A stretch of 64,000 nt of DNA, from NCBI GenBank assembly GCA_963746825.1, contig CAVVCU010000007.1, positions 124,001-188,000 of the forward strand, written 5' to 3'. Under the pieces are notes generated by a model. That model was not told where the DNA came from. It saw nothing but the letters and a program-made list of their open reading frames with translations, and did not search any database. The translations under genes were made by a program, and so were the position numbers. Shown here piece after piece: positions 18,018 to 26,797 of this stretch. The stretch's first letter is position 1. Each line of letters starts with the position of its first letter. The stretch comes from JACVRW01 sp963746825 (GTDB taxonomy: Bacteria; Actinomycetota; Thermoleophilia; Solirubrobacterales; Thermoleophilaceae).

Positions 18018-18739
18018 TACGCCACGGCCTTCATCAGCTCGATCACCTCGTCGGCCGTGCCCGCGGCCGCGTCGTGCACCACGAGGCCGTCGCGCAACAC
18101 AATCAGGCGGTCGGCGTAGGAGGCGGCCTCGGGATCGTGGGTGACCATCACCACGGTCTGGCCGAGCTCGTCGACCGACCCGCGCAGCATCTGCAGGATC
18201 TCCACGCTGGCCTTCGAGTCGAGGTTGCCCGTGGGCTCGTCGGCGAACACCACCGCGGGCCGCGACACGAGCGCCCTCGCCACCGCCACGCGCTGCTGCT
18301 GGCCGCCGGACAGCTCGGCCGGGCGGTGGGTCAGGCGGTCCTGCAGGCCGACGGTCTCCACCAGCTGGTCGAGATAGTCCGACTCGGCCTCGCGCCCGGC
18401 GATCGAGAGCGGCAGCAGGATGTTCTCCCGGGCGGTGAGCACCGGGATCAGGTTGAAGAACTGGAAGATGAAGCCGAGCTTGTCGCGCCGCAGGCGGGTG
18501 AGGTCCGCATCGTCGAGCCCGGTGATCTCCACGTCGTCGATCCGCACCGATCCCGCGGTCGGGCGGTCGAGCCCGGCGAGGATGTGCATCAGCGTCGACT
18601 TCCCGGAGCCCGACGGGCCCATGATCGCGCTGTAGCGGCCGCGCTCGAAGTCGACGCTCACTCCGGCGAGCGCGTCGACGGCGGCGGCGCCCTCGCCGTA
18701 GCGGCGGGTGACGTCGGAGGCGGTGACGATCGAATCCAT
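18017..18739 (-). CDS. ABC transporter ATP-binding protein, LolD/MacB type
   Basis: A 240-aa ATPase partner of the FtsX-type permease. Walker A IMGPSGSGKSTLMHIL, Q-loop FIFQFFNLIPVL, signature LSGGQQQRVAVARAL, Walker B VVFADEPTGNLD, H-loop VMVTHDPEAA. Start ATG 18739 gives the standard N-terminus (IVTASDVTRRYGEG); the open frame further upstream overlaps the divergent methyltransferase gene and is not used. Confidence 0.92.
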   Translation of the reverse strand: MDSIVTASDVTRRYGEGAAAVDALAGVSVDFERGRYSAIMGPSGSGKSTLMHILAGLDRPTAGSVRIDDVEITGLDDADLTRLRRDKLGFIFQFFNLIPVLTARENILLPLSIAGREAESDYLDQLVETVGLQDRLTHRPAELSGGQQQRVAVARALVSRPAVVFADEPTGNLDSKASVEILQMLRGSVDELGQTVVMVTHDPEAASYADRLIVLRDGLVVHDAAAGTADEVIELMKAVA

Positions 18740-18805
18740 GCCCGGCAGAGTTGCCGAGCCGCGCCGGTTGATCGCAGTACGGGTAACCGCCATGCTCGCG
18801 CATCC

Positions 18806-19571
18806 ATGGATCCGAAGACGATGTGGGGCGCCGGCGATTGGGATTCGGTGGCCAGCCGCATCCTCGAGGGTGGGCGAGGTCTGCGTGGAACGTGCCGGCG
18901 TGGAGGCGGGCATGGATGTGCTCGACGTGGCCTGCGGCACCGGGAACGCCACCTACCCCGCCGCCCGGGCGGGTGCGCACGTCACGGGACTCGACTTCCA
19001 GCCTGACCTGCTCGCGCTCGCCCGTAAGAAGGCGAGCGCGGCCGGCGTGGAGATCGAGTGGGTCGAGGGCGACGCGCAGCAGCTGCCCTTCGAGGACGAT
19101 CGCTTCGACCGCGTGCTCTCGACCTTCGGCCACATGTTCGCCCCCGACCACGAGCGCGCCGCGGCGGAGCTGAAGCGCGTGACACGCGCAGACGGCGCGA
19201 TCAGCATCTGCTGCTGGTCGCCGGACGGAACGATCGGGCGCATGTTCCGCGCCACGGCTGAGGTCGCCCCTCCGCCGCCCGGCGCGAGCTCGCCGCTGCT
19301 GTGGGGCACTGAGGACCACGTGCGCGCACTGCTCGGCGACGGGGATTTCGCGCGTCACGAGGTCGAGTGGATCGATGACTCGGTCGAGACCTACGCCAAC
19401 TGGATGCTCGAGAGCTTCGGCCCGCTCCTCAACGCGCAGGAGGCGCTGGGGGAGCGCAGCGGCGAGCTGCGAGACGCATACCTGCGACATCTCGAAGCCG
19501 AGAATCTCAGCAGCGACGGCACCTTTCGCTATCGCGGCGAATACCTCTCCGCCGTGGTCCGACCGGGCTAG
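18806..19571 (+). CDS. Class I SAM-dependent methyltransferase, one frameshift
   Basis: About 254 aa. The N-terminus (MDPKTMWGAGDWDSVASRI) precedes motif I MDVLDVACGTGNATYPAA, motif II GLDFQPDLLALARKKA, and EGDAQQLPFEDDRFDRVLST, the UbiE/Methyltransf_11 pattern. One extra G near 18869 (GAGGGTGGG) breaks the frame; removing it joins ILE to VGEVCVERAG. The C-terminal half resembles small-molecule methyltransferases with a variable cap. Methyl acceptor unknown. The stop shares CTAG with the convergent mreB. Confidence 0.78.
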
Positions 19572-20593
19572 AGCGCCGCTCGCTCCAGCACGTCTATCTC
19601 CTCGAGCGCGTTCCCCGCGCCCAGCACCACGCAGGTCAGCGGATCGTCGGCGATCGCCACGGGCACGTGGGTCTCGACCTCCATGCGCTCCGCGAAGCCG
19701 CGCAGCAGGGCGCCGCCGCCGGCCAGGAGAATGCCGCGGCGGGTGAGGTCGGCGGCCAGCTCCGGCGGGGTGTTCTCGAGGGCGTCCTTGACCGAGTCGA
19801 TGATCTCGGCCACCAGCGGCTCCAGCGCCTCGCGCATCTCGGCGCTCGTGACCTGGGCCTCGCGCGGCAGGCCGCTGGCCGGATCGCGCCCGCGAACCTG
19901 GAAGGTCATCTCGCTCTTGTCGGGCTGGACTCCGCCCACCTCGAGCTTCACCGCCTCGGACGTCGTCTCCCCCACCGCCAGGCGGTGGTGGCGGCGGATG
20001 TAGGTCGCCACGGCCTCGTCGAAGTCGTAGCCGCCCAGGCGAAGCGAGCGCGACACCACGATTCCCCCGAGCGAGATCACGGCCACCTCGCTGGTACCGC
20101 CACCGATGTCGACCACCACGTTGGCGATCGGCTCGGCGATCGGAAGCCCCGCGCCGATGGCGGCGGCCATCGGCTCCTCGATCAGCGTGACCGAGCGCGC
20201 GCCCGCCGAGAGGCAGGCCTCCTCCAGGGCGCGCCGCTCGACGTCGGTGATGCCGGAGGGCGCGCACATCACCAGCCGCGGATGGGCGAAGCGCGACTTG
20301 TGCACGCGGCCGATGAAGTGGCGCAGCATCGCCTCGGTGGTCTCGAAGTCGGTGATCACCCCGTGGCGCAGCGGCCGGACCGCCGAGATCGAGGCCGGCG
20401 TGCGGCCGATCATGCGCTGGGCCTCCTCGCCCACCGCGTGCACCTCCTCGGTGTGGGTGTCCACCGCCACCACCGACGGCTCGGACACCTGGATGCCCTC
20501 GCCGCGGAGATAGACCAGCGTGTTGGCGGTACCCAGGTCGATGGCGATATCGCGCCCACCGAAGCGGGCGCGATTGCGCCGGCGGCGGGTCAT
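19568..20593 (-). CDS. mreB: Rod-shape-determining protein MreB/Mbl
   Basis: A 341-aa bacterial actin that polymerises under the membrane and directs lateral peptidoglycan synthesis. Phosphate 1 motif IAIDLGTANTLVYLRG, phosphate 2 region VVVDIGGGTSEVAVISLGG, connecting EEPMAAAIGAGLPI, and adenosine motif GILLAGGGALLRGF. It is full length. No mreC, mreD, rodA or pbp gene follows. Instead it is the last gene of a two-component operon, its ATG overlapping the TGA of the LuxR regulator (TGATG). It may be a second, regulated MreB paralogue. Confidence 0.93.
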   Translation of the reverse strand: MTRRRRNRARFGGRDIAIDLGTANTLVYLRGEGIQVSEPSVVAVDTHTEEVHAVGEEAQRMIGRTPASISAVRPLRHGVITDFETTEAMLRHFIGRVHKSRFAHPRLVMCAPSGITDVERRALEEACLSAGARSVTLIEEPMAAAIGAGLPIAEPIANVVVDIGGGTSEVAVISLGGIVVSRSLRLGGYDFDEAVATYIRRHHRLAVGETTSEAVKLEVGGVQPDKSEMTFQVRGRDPASGLPREAQVTSAEMREALEPLVAEIIDSVKDALENTPPELAADLTRRGILLAGGGALLRGFAERMEVETHVPVAIADDPLTCVVLGAGNALEEIDVLERAAL

Positions 20594-21237
20594 CAGGACC
20601 GCAGGAACGTCAGGACCGCGAGCACGCGGCGGTGGTCTTCTGAGGCGGGCACCAACCCCAGTTTCCCGAAGATCGAGGTCACGTGCTTCTCTACTGCACG
20701 CTCGGTCACCACCATCTGCTCGGCGATCGCGGTGTTGGAGCGGCCCTCGGCCATCAGCTCGAGCGCCTCCCGTTCACGTGGAGTAAGGGCGTCGAGAGGG
20801 TCCTCGCGGCGCGCGCGGCCCACCAGCTGGGCCACCACCTCGGGGTCGAGCGCCGAACCGCCCTGGGCCACCCGCTTGACCGAGTCGACGAAGCGATCCA
20901 CGTCGGCCACACGGTCCTTGAGCAGGTAGCCGACGCCGCCCGCGGTGTCGCCGACAAGCTCCAGCGCGTAGCCCTCCTCGACGTACTGCGAGAGCACGAG
21001 CACGCCGGTCTGCGGATGCTGCGCGCGTATCTCCAGGGCCGCGCGCAGGCCGTCGTCGGTGTTGGTGGGGGGCATGCGGATGTCGACCACTGCCACGTCC
21101 GGCTTGTGGGCGTTGACCTTGCGGAGGAGATCTTCGGCGTCGCCGGCCTGGGCCACCACGTCGAAGCCCGAGTCCTCGAGCAGGCGCACCACGCCCTCGC
21201 GCAGCAGCACCGAGTCGTCGGCCACCACTACCCGCAC
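20593..21237 (-). CDS. NarL/LuxR-family response regulator
   Basis: A 214-aa two-component regulator. The receiver domain starts RVVVADDSVLLREGV; the phospho-acceptor Asp is in DVAVVDIRMPP. The C-terminal LuxR helix-turn-helix is LTPREREALELMAEGRSNTA to VEKHVTSIFGKL. GTG 21237 overlaps the end of the histidine kinase gene by 10 bases, so the two are coupled partners. The target promoters are not identifiable; mreB directly downstream could be one. Confidence 0.93.
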   Translation of the reverse strand: MRVVVADDSVLLREGVVRLLEDSGFDVVAQAGDAEDLLRKVNAHKPDVAVVDIRMPPTNTDDGLRAALEIRAQHPQTGVLVLSQYVEEGYALELVGDTAGGVGYLLKDRVADVDRFVDSVKRVAQGGSALDPEVVAQLVGRARREDPLDALTPREREALELMAEGRSNTAIAEQMVVTERAVEKHVTSIFGKLGLVPASEDHRRVLAVLTFLRS

Positions 21238-22982
21238 GGGATCCTGGCGGTGATCGTGGTGCCGTGTCCGGGCTCGGAATCGACCTCGAGGCGGCCCTCG
21301 ATCACGGCCAGGCGGTCCTCGAGGCCGCGCAGGCCCGTGCCCTGCTCAGGGTCCGCCCCGCCCACGCCGTCGTCGCTCACTCGAACCACCAGACGACCAT
21401 TGTCGCGCTCCACCCCGACGGTGGCGCCGCTGGCGTCCGCGTACTTGGCCACATTGGTGAGCGCCTCGGACACCACGTAGTACGCGGCGAGCTCCACGGC
21501 CTCGGGCAGGCGCTCCGCCGGGAGGGCGGAGAGCTGGACGGGAACGGGCGCCCGGCGGGCCAGCGTCTCCAGGGCGGTGTCGAGCCCGCGGTCGCTCAGC
21601 ACCGCGGGGTGGATGCCGCGGGCCAGCTCGCGCAGCTCCTCCAGCGCGGCGTCGAGCTCCTCGCCGGCGCCGTCGAGCAGTTGCTCCGCGGCCTCGGGCT
21701 CGTCGCGCAGCTTGGCGCGCGCCATGCGCATGTTCAGCGCCATCGACACGAGGCGCTGCTGCGCGCCGTCGTGGAGGTCACGCTCGAGCCGCCGGCGCTC
21801 CTCGAGTCCGATACGCAGCATGCGCTCGCGCGAGGCACGCAGCTCACCCACCTTGGCCCGCAGCTCGGCGTCGAGGCCCTCGTTCTTGAGCGCGAGAGCC
21901 GCGGCGGCGCCCACCGCTCGCACGTGGTCGCGGGCGTCGCGCAGCGTGGCGTCGTAGACGATGGCGGCGATGCACTCGCCCTCGCGCTCCACCTTGGTCA
22001 CCGCCCGGCGCCGCTCGCCCTCCGGCACCTCGAAGGGGCGTCCCTGCGCGTCCACGAAGTGCCCCTCGCGGGGCAGCCAGTAGACGAGCTCGAGCGAGGG
22101 ATCGCCCAGAGCCTCGGCCAGCGCCTCGCGCAGCCCACCCGGGTGCGGCGCCTCGCCGAGGCGGGCGATCAGCTCGCCCACCGCCCCGGTCTGGAACATG
22201 CGCGCGCGCACGAAGGTGGCCAGGAAGAGGTAGGGCATGAAGGCCAGTGGAACCAGTGAGAGGGTCACCACCACGCCCTGGGTCTCGCCGCTCTTCGAGG
22301 TGGACTGGATGACGAGCGTGACGATCAGGGTGAACATCAGCACGATGCCCGACGCGTACACAGGGGCGTAGAGCCGCCGCTCGGGCACCGTCGCTCGCCG
22401 CCAGCGCTGGACGAGGTTGACCAGCGTCCACGCCACCAACAGCAGGCCGAGCGCGTTCACCCCCAGGCTCACGACGTCCACGAGCGTCTCGTTGTCCGCC
22501 ACGCGCAGGACGTTCTCGGGGCACTCGCGGCACTCCATGTCGCGCACCGGATCGACGAGGAGGAACAGCAGCGGGACCACGACCGCCGTGACCACGTACC
22601 CAGTGGCGACGGCGCGTCGCTCGCTGCGGGTCTCCAGCTGGCCATTGGGCGCCGAGAGCAGCATGTGCACGGCGGTGGCGAAGTAGAGCGAGCCGAAGGC
22701 GCTGCCGAGGGTGAAGAGCAGCGGTATGTCCGAGAGGCCCATCCCCGCCAGCAGCCAGGCGAACCCGGTGGCGGCCATGAGCATCCCGACGCGGTTGTCG
22801 GGGCGGCGCAACCAGGCGAACAGGCCGGCGCCGATGAACCCCCACCCGATGACCAGTCCGAGGCTCGTGAACACCGCCGGCGACGGCGCGAAGTCGCTGG
22901 TCAGGATCAGCGCCAGGTCGATCAGGCCGAACACGAACCCTGCGCCGGCGAGGCCCCAGAGCGCGCGGCGTAGAGAGGTCAG
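21228..22982 (-). CDS. Membrane sensor histidine kinase, HisKA_3 type
   Basis: About 584 aa. Several N-terminal TM helices (GLIDLALILTSDF, LGLVIGWGFIGAGLFAWL, VVTAVVVPLLFLLV, ALGLLLVAWTLVNLV, GIVLMFTLIVTLVIQ, and others) form an MHYT/7TM-like sensing unit, followed by a GAF-like linker. The DHp H-box is RRRLERDLHDGAQQRLVSMA, and the ATPase has ALTNVAKYADAS (N-box) and SDDGVGGADPEQGTGLRGL (G-box). The start is unclear: the frame opens at CTG 22982, overlapping the receiver gene's TGA, and the first ordinary start is GTG 22934, at the beginning of TM1. Its partner is the LuxR regulator. Confidence 0.87.
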   Translation of the reverse strand: MTSLRRALWGLAGAGFVFGLIDLALILTSDFAPSPAVFTSLGLVIGWGFIGAGLFAWLRRPDNRVGMLMAATGFAWLLAGMGLSDIPLLFTLGSAFGSLYFATAVHMLLSAPNGQLETRSERRAVATGYVVTAVVVPLLFLLVDPVRDMECRECPENVLRVADNETLVDVVSLGVNALGLLLVAWTLVNLVQRWRRATVPERRLYAPVYASGIVLMFTLIVTLVIQSTSKSGETQGVVVTLSLVPLAFMPYLFLATFVRARMFQTGAVGELIARLGEAPHPGGLREALAEALGDPSLELVYWLPREGHFVDAQGRPFEVPEGERRRAVTKVEREGECIAAIVYDATLRDARDHVRAVGAAAALALKNEGLDAELRAKVGELRASRERMLRIGLEERRRLERDLHDGAQQRLVSMALNMRMARAKLRDEPEAAEQLLDGAGEELDAALEELRELARGIHPAVLSDRGLDTALETLARRAPVPVQLSALPAERLPEAVELAAYYVVSEALTNVAKYADASGATVGVERDNGRLVVRVSDDGVGGADPEQGTGLRGLEDRLAVIEGRLEVDSEPGHGTTITARIPCG

Positions 22983-23323
22983 AGAAGCGCCTCCAGGGCC
23001 TCGCCCGACAGCTCGGACTTTGGGATGAAGCCCCGCACCCCGCTCAGCGCGCCGATGTCCTCGAGGTCCCGGCTCGACGTCAGGATGATGGCCGGGCTCG
23101 AACCGTTGGATGCGGCGAGGCGCGCCGCCACCTCGGGGCCGTCGATGTCCGGCAGCTGGACGTCGAGCAGCACCAGGTCGGGCTGCAGCTCGCGCACCGC
23201 GGACAGAGCGGTGAAGCCGTCCTCGGCCTCCCCGACCACGACGTAGCCCTCGCACTCGAGCAGCATGCGGGCGCTGGCCCGGAAACTCGGGTGGTCGTCG
23301 ACGATGAGGACGGACGTTGCCAT
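22979..23323 (-). CDS. Single-domain response regulator (receiver only)
   Basis: A 114-aa stand-alone receiver: VLIVDDHPSFRASARML (acidic pair), LLDVQLPDIDGPEVA (phospho-Asp), IILTSSRD (switch Ser/Thr), GFIPKSELSGE (conserved Lys). There is no output domain. It is the first gene of the operon receiver-kinase-LuxR-mreB and could act as a phosphate sink or an adaptor for the kinase. Start ATG 23323. Confidence 0.88.
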   Translation of the reverse strand: MATSVLIVDDHPSFRASARMLLECEGYVVVGEAEDGFTALSAVRELQPDLVLLDVQLPDIDGPEVAARLAASNGSSPAIILTSSRDLEDIGALSGVRGFIPKSELSGEALEALL

Positions 23324-23395
23324 CGCTTCCTGATTGTGGCTGCGAGCAGAGCTTTCGCCAATACGGATACCCGCACCGCGGAAAGCTGACCTTCT

Positions 23396-23401
23396 TATAG
23401 T
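23396..23401 (+). promoter_or_regulatory. -10 box TATAGT, near-leaderless start
   Basis: TATAGT, 8 bases, ATG 23410. It is a strong consensus -10 in otherwise GC-rich DNA. Confidence 0.55.
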
Positions 23402-23409
23402 GCGGCCCG

Positions 23410-24060
23410 ATGGAGGGCGCAACCGAGCTGCGCGGGCCTCCCCCGCCGCGGCGCGGCGGGGTGCCGGCGCTGCTGCGGTTCCTGCGGCACAACGGGATGC
23501 TCAACACGAAGTACCTGCGCCTGGCGCTGCGCCTGGGCATGTGGAAGCTGCGCCTGGGTCGGCGGCTCAAGCTCGACGGCCTCGCGTTCATCGGCCCGGG
23601 CTGCCGCCTCGAGGTGGGCCCCGGCGCGGTGCTCGAGCTGGGCCGCTGGTCGTGGATCGGGCACGGCTGCAAGATCCGTTGCCACGAGGGCACGGTCTCC
23701 CTCGGTGCCAAGAGCGTGATGGGCCAGGAGTGCACGATCTCCGCCTTTCAGCACATCTCGATCGGGCGCGAGTGCGTGATCGCCGACCGCGTGATGATGA
23801 TCGACTTCGACCACAGCGTTGCCGAGGTGGAGAGGCCGATCCGCCTCCAGGGGATCTACAAGCGCGACGTGCGCGTGGGCCACAACGTCTGGATCGGGTA
23901 CGGGGCCTGCCTGCTGCGCGGGTGCACGGTGGGCGACAACGCGGTGATCGGCTCCAACGCCGTGGTGACCGGTGAGGTTGACGCGAACGCCGTGGTGGGC
24001 GGAGTGCCCGCGCGCCTCATACGCACGCGCGAGGCCCCGCGGCGCCTGCGCTTCGAATGA
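23410..24060 (+). CDS. Hexapeptide-repeat acyltransferase (WbbJ/LacA-like)
   Basis: A 216-aa left-handed beta-helix O-acetyltransferase-type protein. Isoleucine-patch hexapeptides run from LAFIGPGCRLEVGPGAVLEL through WSWIGHGCKIRC, CTISAFQHISIGRECVIAD and VGHNVWIGYGACLLRGCTVG to AVIGSNAVVTG. The closing NAVVGGVPARLIR is the usual acetyl-CoA-binding 'GnPAk' segment. The His in IDFDHSV is the likely catalytic base. It probably acetylates a surface glycan sugar; no polysaccharide cluster surrounds it. Confidence 0.85.
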   Translation: MEGATELRGPPPPRRGGVPALLRFLRHNGMLNTKYLRLALRLGMWKLRLGRRLKLDGLAFIGPGCRLEVGPGAVLELGRWSWIGHGCKIRCHEGTVSLGAKSVMGQECTISAFQHISIGRECVIADRVMMIDFDHSVAEVERPIRLQGIYKRDVRVGHNVWIGYGACLLRGCTVGDNAVIGSNAVVTGEVDANAVVGGVPARLIRTREAPRRLRFE

Positions 24061-24076
24061 GTGCGGTTATCCGCAC
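24061..24076 (+). terminator. Hairpin directly after the acyltransferase stop
   Basis: GTGCGG-TTAT-CCGCAC, a perfect 6-bp stem beginning one base after the stop codon. It lacks a T-run, so termination is only possible, not shown. Confidence 0.3.
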
Positions 24077-24134
24077 ACCATGAATCGAGCAGGCTCCATA
24101 GGAAGCCCCTCCGCGGCGGCGGAAGCTGCAGAGC

Positions 24135-26384
24135 ATGAGAAAAGCATCGGAAAAGAACCTCGCCGCCCGCGCCGGACGCTGGAGCGCGCAACACCGCAAG
24201 ACCGCCGTCTTCGGCTGGCTTGCCTTCGTGATCATCGCCGTGTTCATCGGCGGTTCGGTCGGTACCCAGACCCTGTCCGACAGCGACTACGGCATCGGTG
24301 AATCGGGCCGCGCCGACAAGGCGGTGTCCAATCATTTCCCCGAGAAGGACAGCGAGAGCGTCCTGGTTCAGAGCCAGGCCGGAGCCCGCAACGATGGTCC
24401 GGAGTTTCGCCAGACGGTGGGCACGGTCGTAGCCAGCCTCGAGTCCACCAAGCACGTCGAGAACGTCCAGAGCCCGTACGCGAAGGGCAACCAGGGCACG
24501 CTGTCGGAGGACGGCAAGTCGGCGCTCGTGACCTTCGAGCTCTCGGGCGAGGAGACCACCGACAAGGTCGGCCCGGCGCTGGCCACGGTGTCCAAGCTCG
24601 ACCGCCAGGAGGCCGGGTTCCGCGTCGAGGAGTTCGGCGACTCGAGCGCGGACAAGGCGCTCGACCAAGCCTTCGAGGACGACTTCCAGAAGGCAGAGGT
24701 CACCTCCCTGCCGATCACCCTGATCATCCTCATCCTTGCTTTCGGCGCGCTGCTGGCGGCCTTCGTGCCCCTACTGCTGGCCGTGACCGCGGTCGCGGCG
24801 GCGGTCAGCCTCATCGGGCCGATCAGCCAGATCGCGCCCGTGGACGAGGCGATCAACTCCGTGGTGCTGCTGATCGGTCTGGCCGTGGGCGTCGACTACG
24901 CCCTGTTCTACATCCGCCGGGAGCGCGAGGAGCGCGCCGCGGGACGTAGCGAGGAGGCCGCGCTCGAAGCGGCGGCCGCCACCTCGGGCCGCGCCGTGCT
25001 CGTGTCCGGCATCACGGTGATGGCCGCGATGGCCGGCATGTACCTGGGCGGAGCGGCGACGTTCATCTCGTTCGCCACGGGCACGATCGTGGTGGTGGCG
25101 ATCGCCGTGACCGGCTCGCTCACCGTGCTGCCCGCGCTGCTCTCGATGCTGGGCGACCGGGTGAACAAGGGCCGCGTGCCCTTCCTCAAGCCCGAGAAGC
25201 GCACGGGCGAGCCGCGCGTGTGGTCGTGGCTGCTCGACCGGGTGCTCAAGCGCCCGCTGGTGTCGGCGATTGCCGCGACCGGCGTGCTGGTGGTGCTCGC
25301 CATCCCGGTGTTCCACATCCACACCGCGGACTCGGGCGTCGACGGGCTGCCCCGCTCGATACCGATCATGCAGACCTACGACCGCATGCAGGCCGCCTTC
25401 CCGGGCGAGCAGTTCACGGCCGACATCGTGGTCGAGGGCAAGAACCTCGATCCCGCGCAGATCACCGCCGCGGCCGAGGAGATGCGCCAGATCGCGCGTG
25501 ACTCGAATCAGTTCAACGAGCCGATCACGATCGACCGCAGCCCCGACGGCGAGGTGGCCGTTGTCGAGGTGCCGCTGGCCGGCACCGGCAACGACGACAC
25601 GTCGATGGCGGCGGTGGACACCCTGCGCCAGGACGTGGTGCCGCAGCTGCTGCCCAGCGTGAGCGGCGGCCAGCTGGTCGGAGTGACCGGGTTCAGCGCC
25701 GGCTCGTCGGACTTCAACGAGCTGATGGCCTCGCGCATCTGGTACGTGTTCGCGTTCGTCTTCGCGACGGCGTTCGTGCTGCTGCTGGTCACGTTCCGCT
25801 CGGTCGTGATCCCGATCAAGGCGATCGCGCTGAACATCCTGTCGGTGGCCGCGGCCATGGGAATCGTCACCTGGGTCTTCCAGGACGGGAACCTCGAGGG
25901 GTTCCTGAACTTCGAGTCCACGGGGGCGATCAGCGCCTGGTTCCCGCTGATGCTGTTCGTGATCCTGTTCGGACTCTCGATGGACTACCACGTGTTCATC
26001 CTGAGCCGGATAAAGGAGGCGGTGGACCGCGGCGAGTCGACGTCGGATGCCGTGTCCCACGGGATCAAGTCGACGGCCGGTGTGGTCACGGCGGCGGCAA
26101 TCGTGATGGTGGCGGTGTTCGGCATCTTCGCGACGCTGCAGTTCATCGACATGAAGCAGTTCGGCGTGGGCCTGGCGACGGCGATCCTGATCGACGCCAC
26201 GCTGGTGCGCGGCGTGCTGCTGCCGGCCACGATGAAGCTGCTCGGCGACTGGAACTGGTACCTGCCGAAGTGGCTCGAGTGGCTGCCCAAGGGCCCGGCG
26301 CTCGAAGGCGCGCCGGAGCCGGTGGAGCGGGAGGAGCGCCCGGCGCTGAAGCCGCGTCACGACCCGCAGCCGGCCGAGGCGTAG
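24135..26384 (+). CDS. MMPL/RND-family transporter
   Basis: A 749-aa polytopic exporter with the duplicated RND plan: TM1 (TAVFGWLAFVIIAVFIGGSV), a first extracytoplasmic domain, six TMs including LIGLAVGVDYALFYIRRERE, TM7, a second extracytoplasmic domain, and five more TMs including FGLSMDYHVFILSRIKEAV. The two 'G...DY..F...R' motifs carry the proton-relay acidic residues typical of MMPL lipid/drug exporters. The C-terminal tail is charged and proline-rich. Monocistronic; a strong hairpin terminator follows. Confidence 0.92.
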   Translation: MRKASEKNLAARAGRWSAQHRKTAVFGWLAFVIIAVFIGGSVGTQTLSDSDYGIGESGRADKAVSNHFPEKDSESVLVQSQAGARNDGPEFRQTVGTVVASLESTKHVENVQSPYAKGNQGTLSEDGKSALVTFELSGEETTDKVGPALATVSKLDRQEAGFRVEEFGDSSADKALDQAFEDDFQKAEVTSLPITLIILILAFGALLAAFVPLLLAVTAVAAAVSLIGPISQIAPVDEAINSVVLLIGLAVGVDYALFYIRREREERAAGRSEEAALEAAAATSGRAVLVSGITVMAAMAGMYLGGAATFISFATGTIVVVAIAVTGSLTVLPALLSMLGDRVNKGRVPFLKPEKRTGEPRVWSWLLDRVLKRPLVSAIAATGVLVVLAIPVFHIHTADSGVDGLPRSIPIMQTYDRMQAAFPGEQFTADIVVEGKNLDPAQITAAAEEMRQIARDSNQFNEPITIDRSPDGEVAVVEVPLAGTGNDDTSMAAVDTLRQDVVPQLLPSVSGGQLVGVTGFSAGSSDFNELMASRIWYVFAFVFATAFVLLLVTFRSVVIPIKAIALNILSVAAAMGIVTWVFQDGNLEGFLNFESTGAISAWFPLMLFVILFGLSMDYHVFILSRIKEAVDRGESTSDAVSHGIKSTAGVVTAAAIVMVAVFGIFATLQFIDMKQFGVGLATAILIDATLVRGVLLPATMKLLGDWNWYLPKWLEWLPKGPALEGAPEPVEREERPALKPRHDPQPAEA

Positions 26385-26407
26385 CCCGGTGTGACAAGCG
26401 ACCGTGC

Positions 26408-26433
26408 GGAGCCCGCCCGTGGTGGCGGGCTCC
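26408..26433 (+). terminator. Rho-independent-type terminator after MMPL gene
   Basis: A perfect 10-bp stem (GGAGCCCGCC ... GGCGGGCTCC) with loop CGTGGT, followed about 12 bases later by CTTTTTCC. Confidence 0.65.
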
Positions 26434-26541
26434 CGCGTGAATTGGCTTTTTCCGCCAGCTTTGCCACAATTGCGGTTCCAGAGGGGACCGTGTGACCGAC
26501 GCGTTGCGGCGGCCACCGGGACCACGAAAGGGGGGCCTCGA

Positions 26542-26745
26542 ATGAGCGAGACCCAACCAGGGACGGCTCTGGTCATGAACCGTCAGACGTTCGGCAACAG
26601 CGAGCACCCGATCGACGGGCTCGCCGACCCGACCTCAGAGGCGGTGAACGGCCCGCGACCGCTGGAGTTCGACCGCAACGGCTTTCCGGTCGTGCAGCGC
26701 CCTACCGATTTCGTGACGCGCGTAGCTCGGATGCTGGGTAGCTAG
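26542..26745 (+). CDS. Small protein of unknown function (67 aa)
   Basis: ATG 26542 is preceded by AAAGGGGGG, one of the few clear Shine-Dalgarno sequences here. The protein is hydrophilic and has no signal or TM segment: TALVMNRQTFGNSEHPIDG, then LEFDRNGFPVVQRPTDFV and a basic C-terminus RVARMLGS. I do not recognise it. Its well-formed RBS and position between a terminator and a promoter suggest it is a real gene. A peptide precursor is possible, but no modification gene adjoins. Confidence 0.5.
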   Translation: MSETQPGTALVMNRQTFGNSEHPIDGLADPTSEAVNGPRPLEFDRNGFPVVQRPTDFVTRVARMLGS

Positions 26746-26785
26746 TCACAGCTTGAAGCGGGCCGATCGGCGGTCCTTGCGGCGT

Positions 26786-26791
26786 TATGGT
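26786..26791 (+). promoter_or_regulatory. -10 box TATGGT, leaderless start
   Basis: TATGGT, 6 bases, ATG 26798; it opens the CaiD-like/SDR operon. Confidence 0.5.
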
Positions 26792-26797
26792 CCAGCG

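Noticed and set aside
15252..18119. 955-aa plus-strand protein
   Set aside because: His/Arg/Gln-rich shadow of the permease gene on the other strand.
15471..20267. 1598-aa minus-strand protein
   Set aside because: Only the last 848 residues are the FtsX permease; the rest is a shadow of MreB, methyltransferase and ABC ATPase genes in another frame.
21228..23735. Receiver-kinase fusion of 835 aa
   Set aside because: The receiver is read in another frame (22979-23323) with its own ATG and TGA; the upstream kinase frame there is a shadow.
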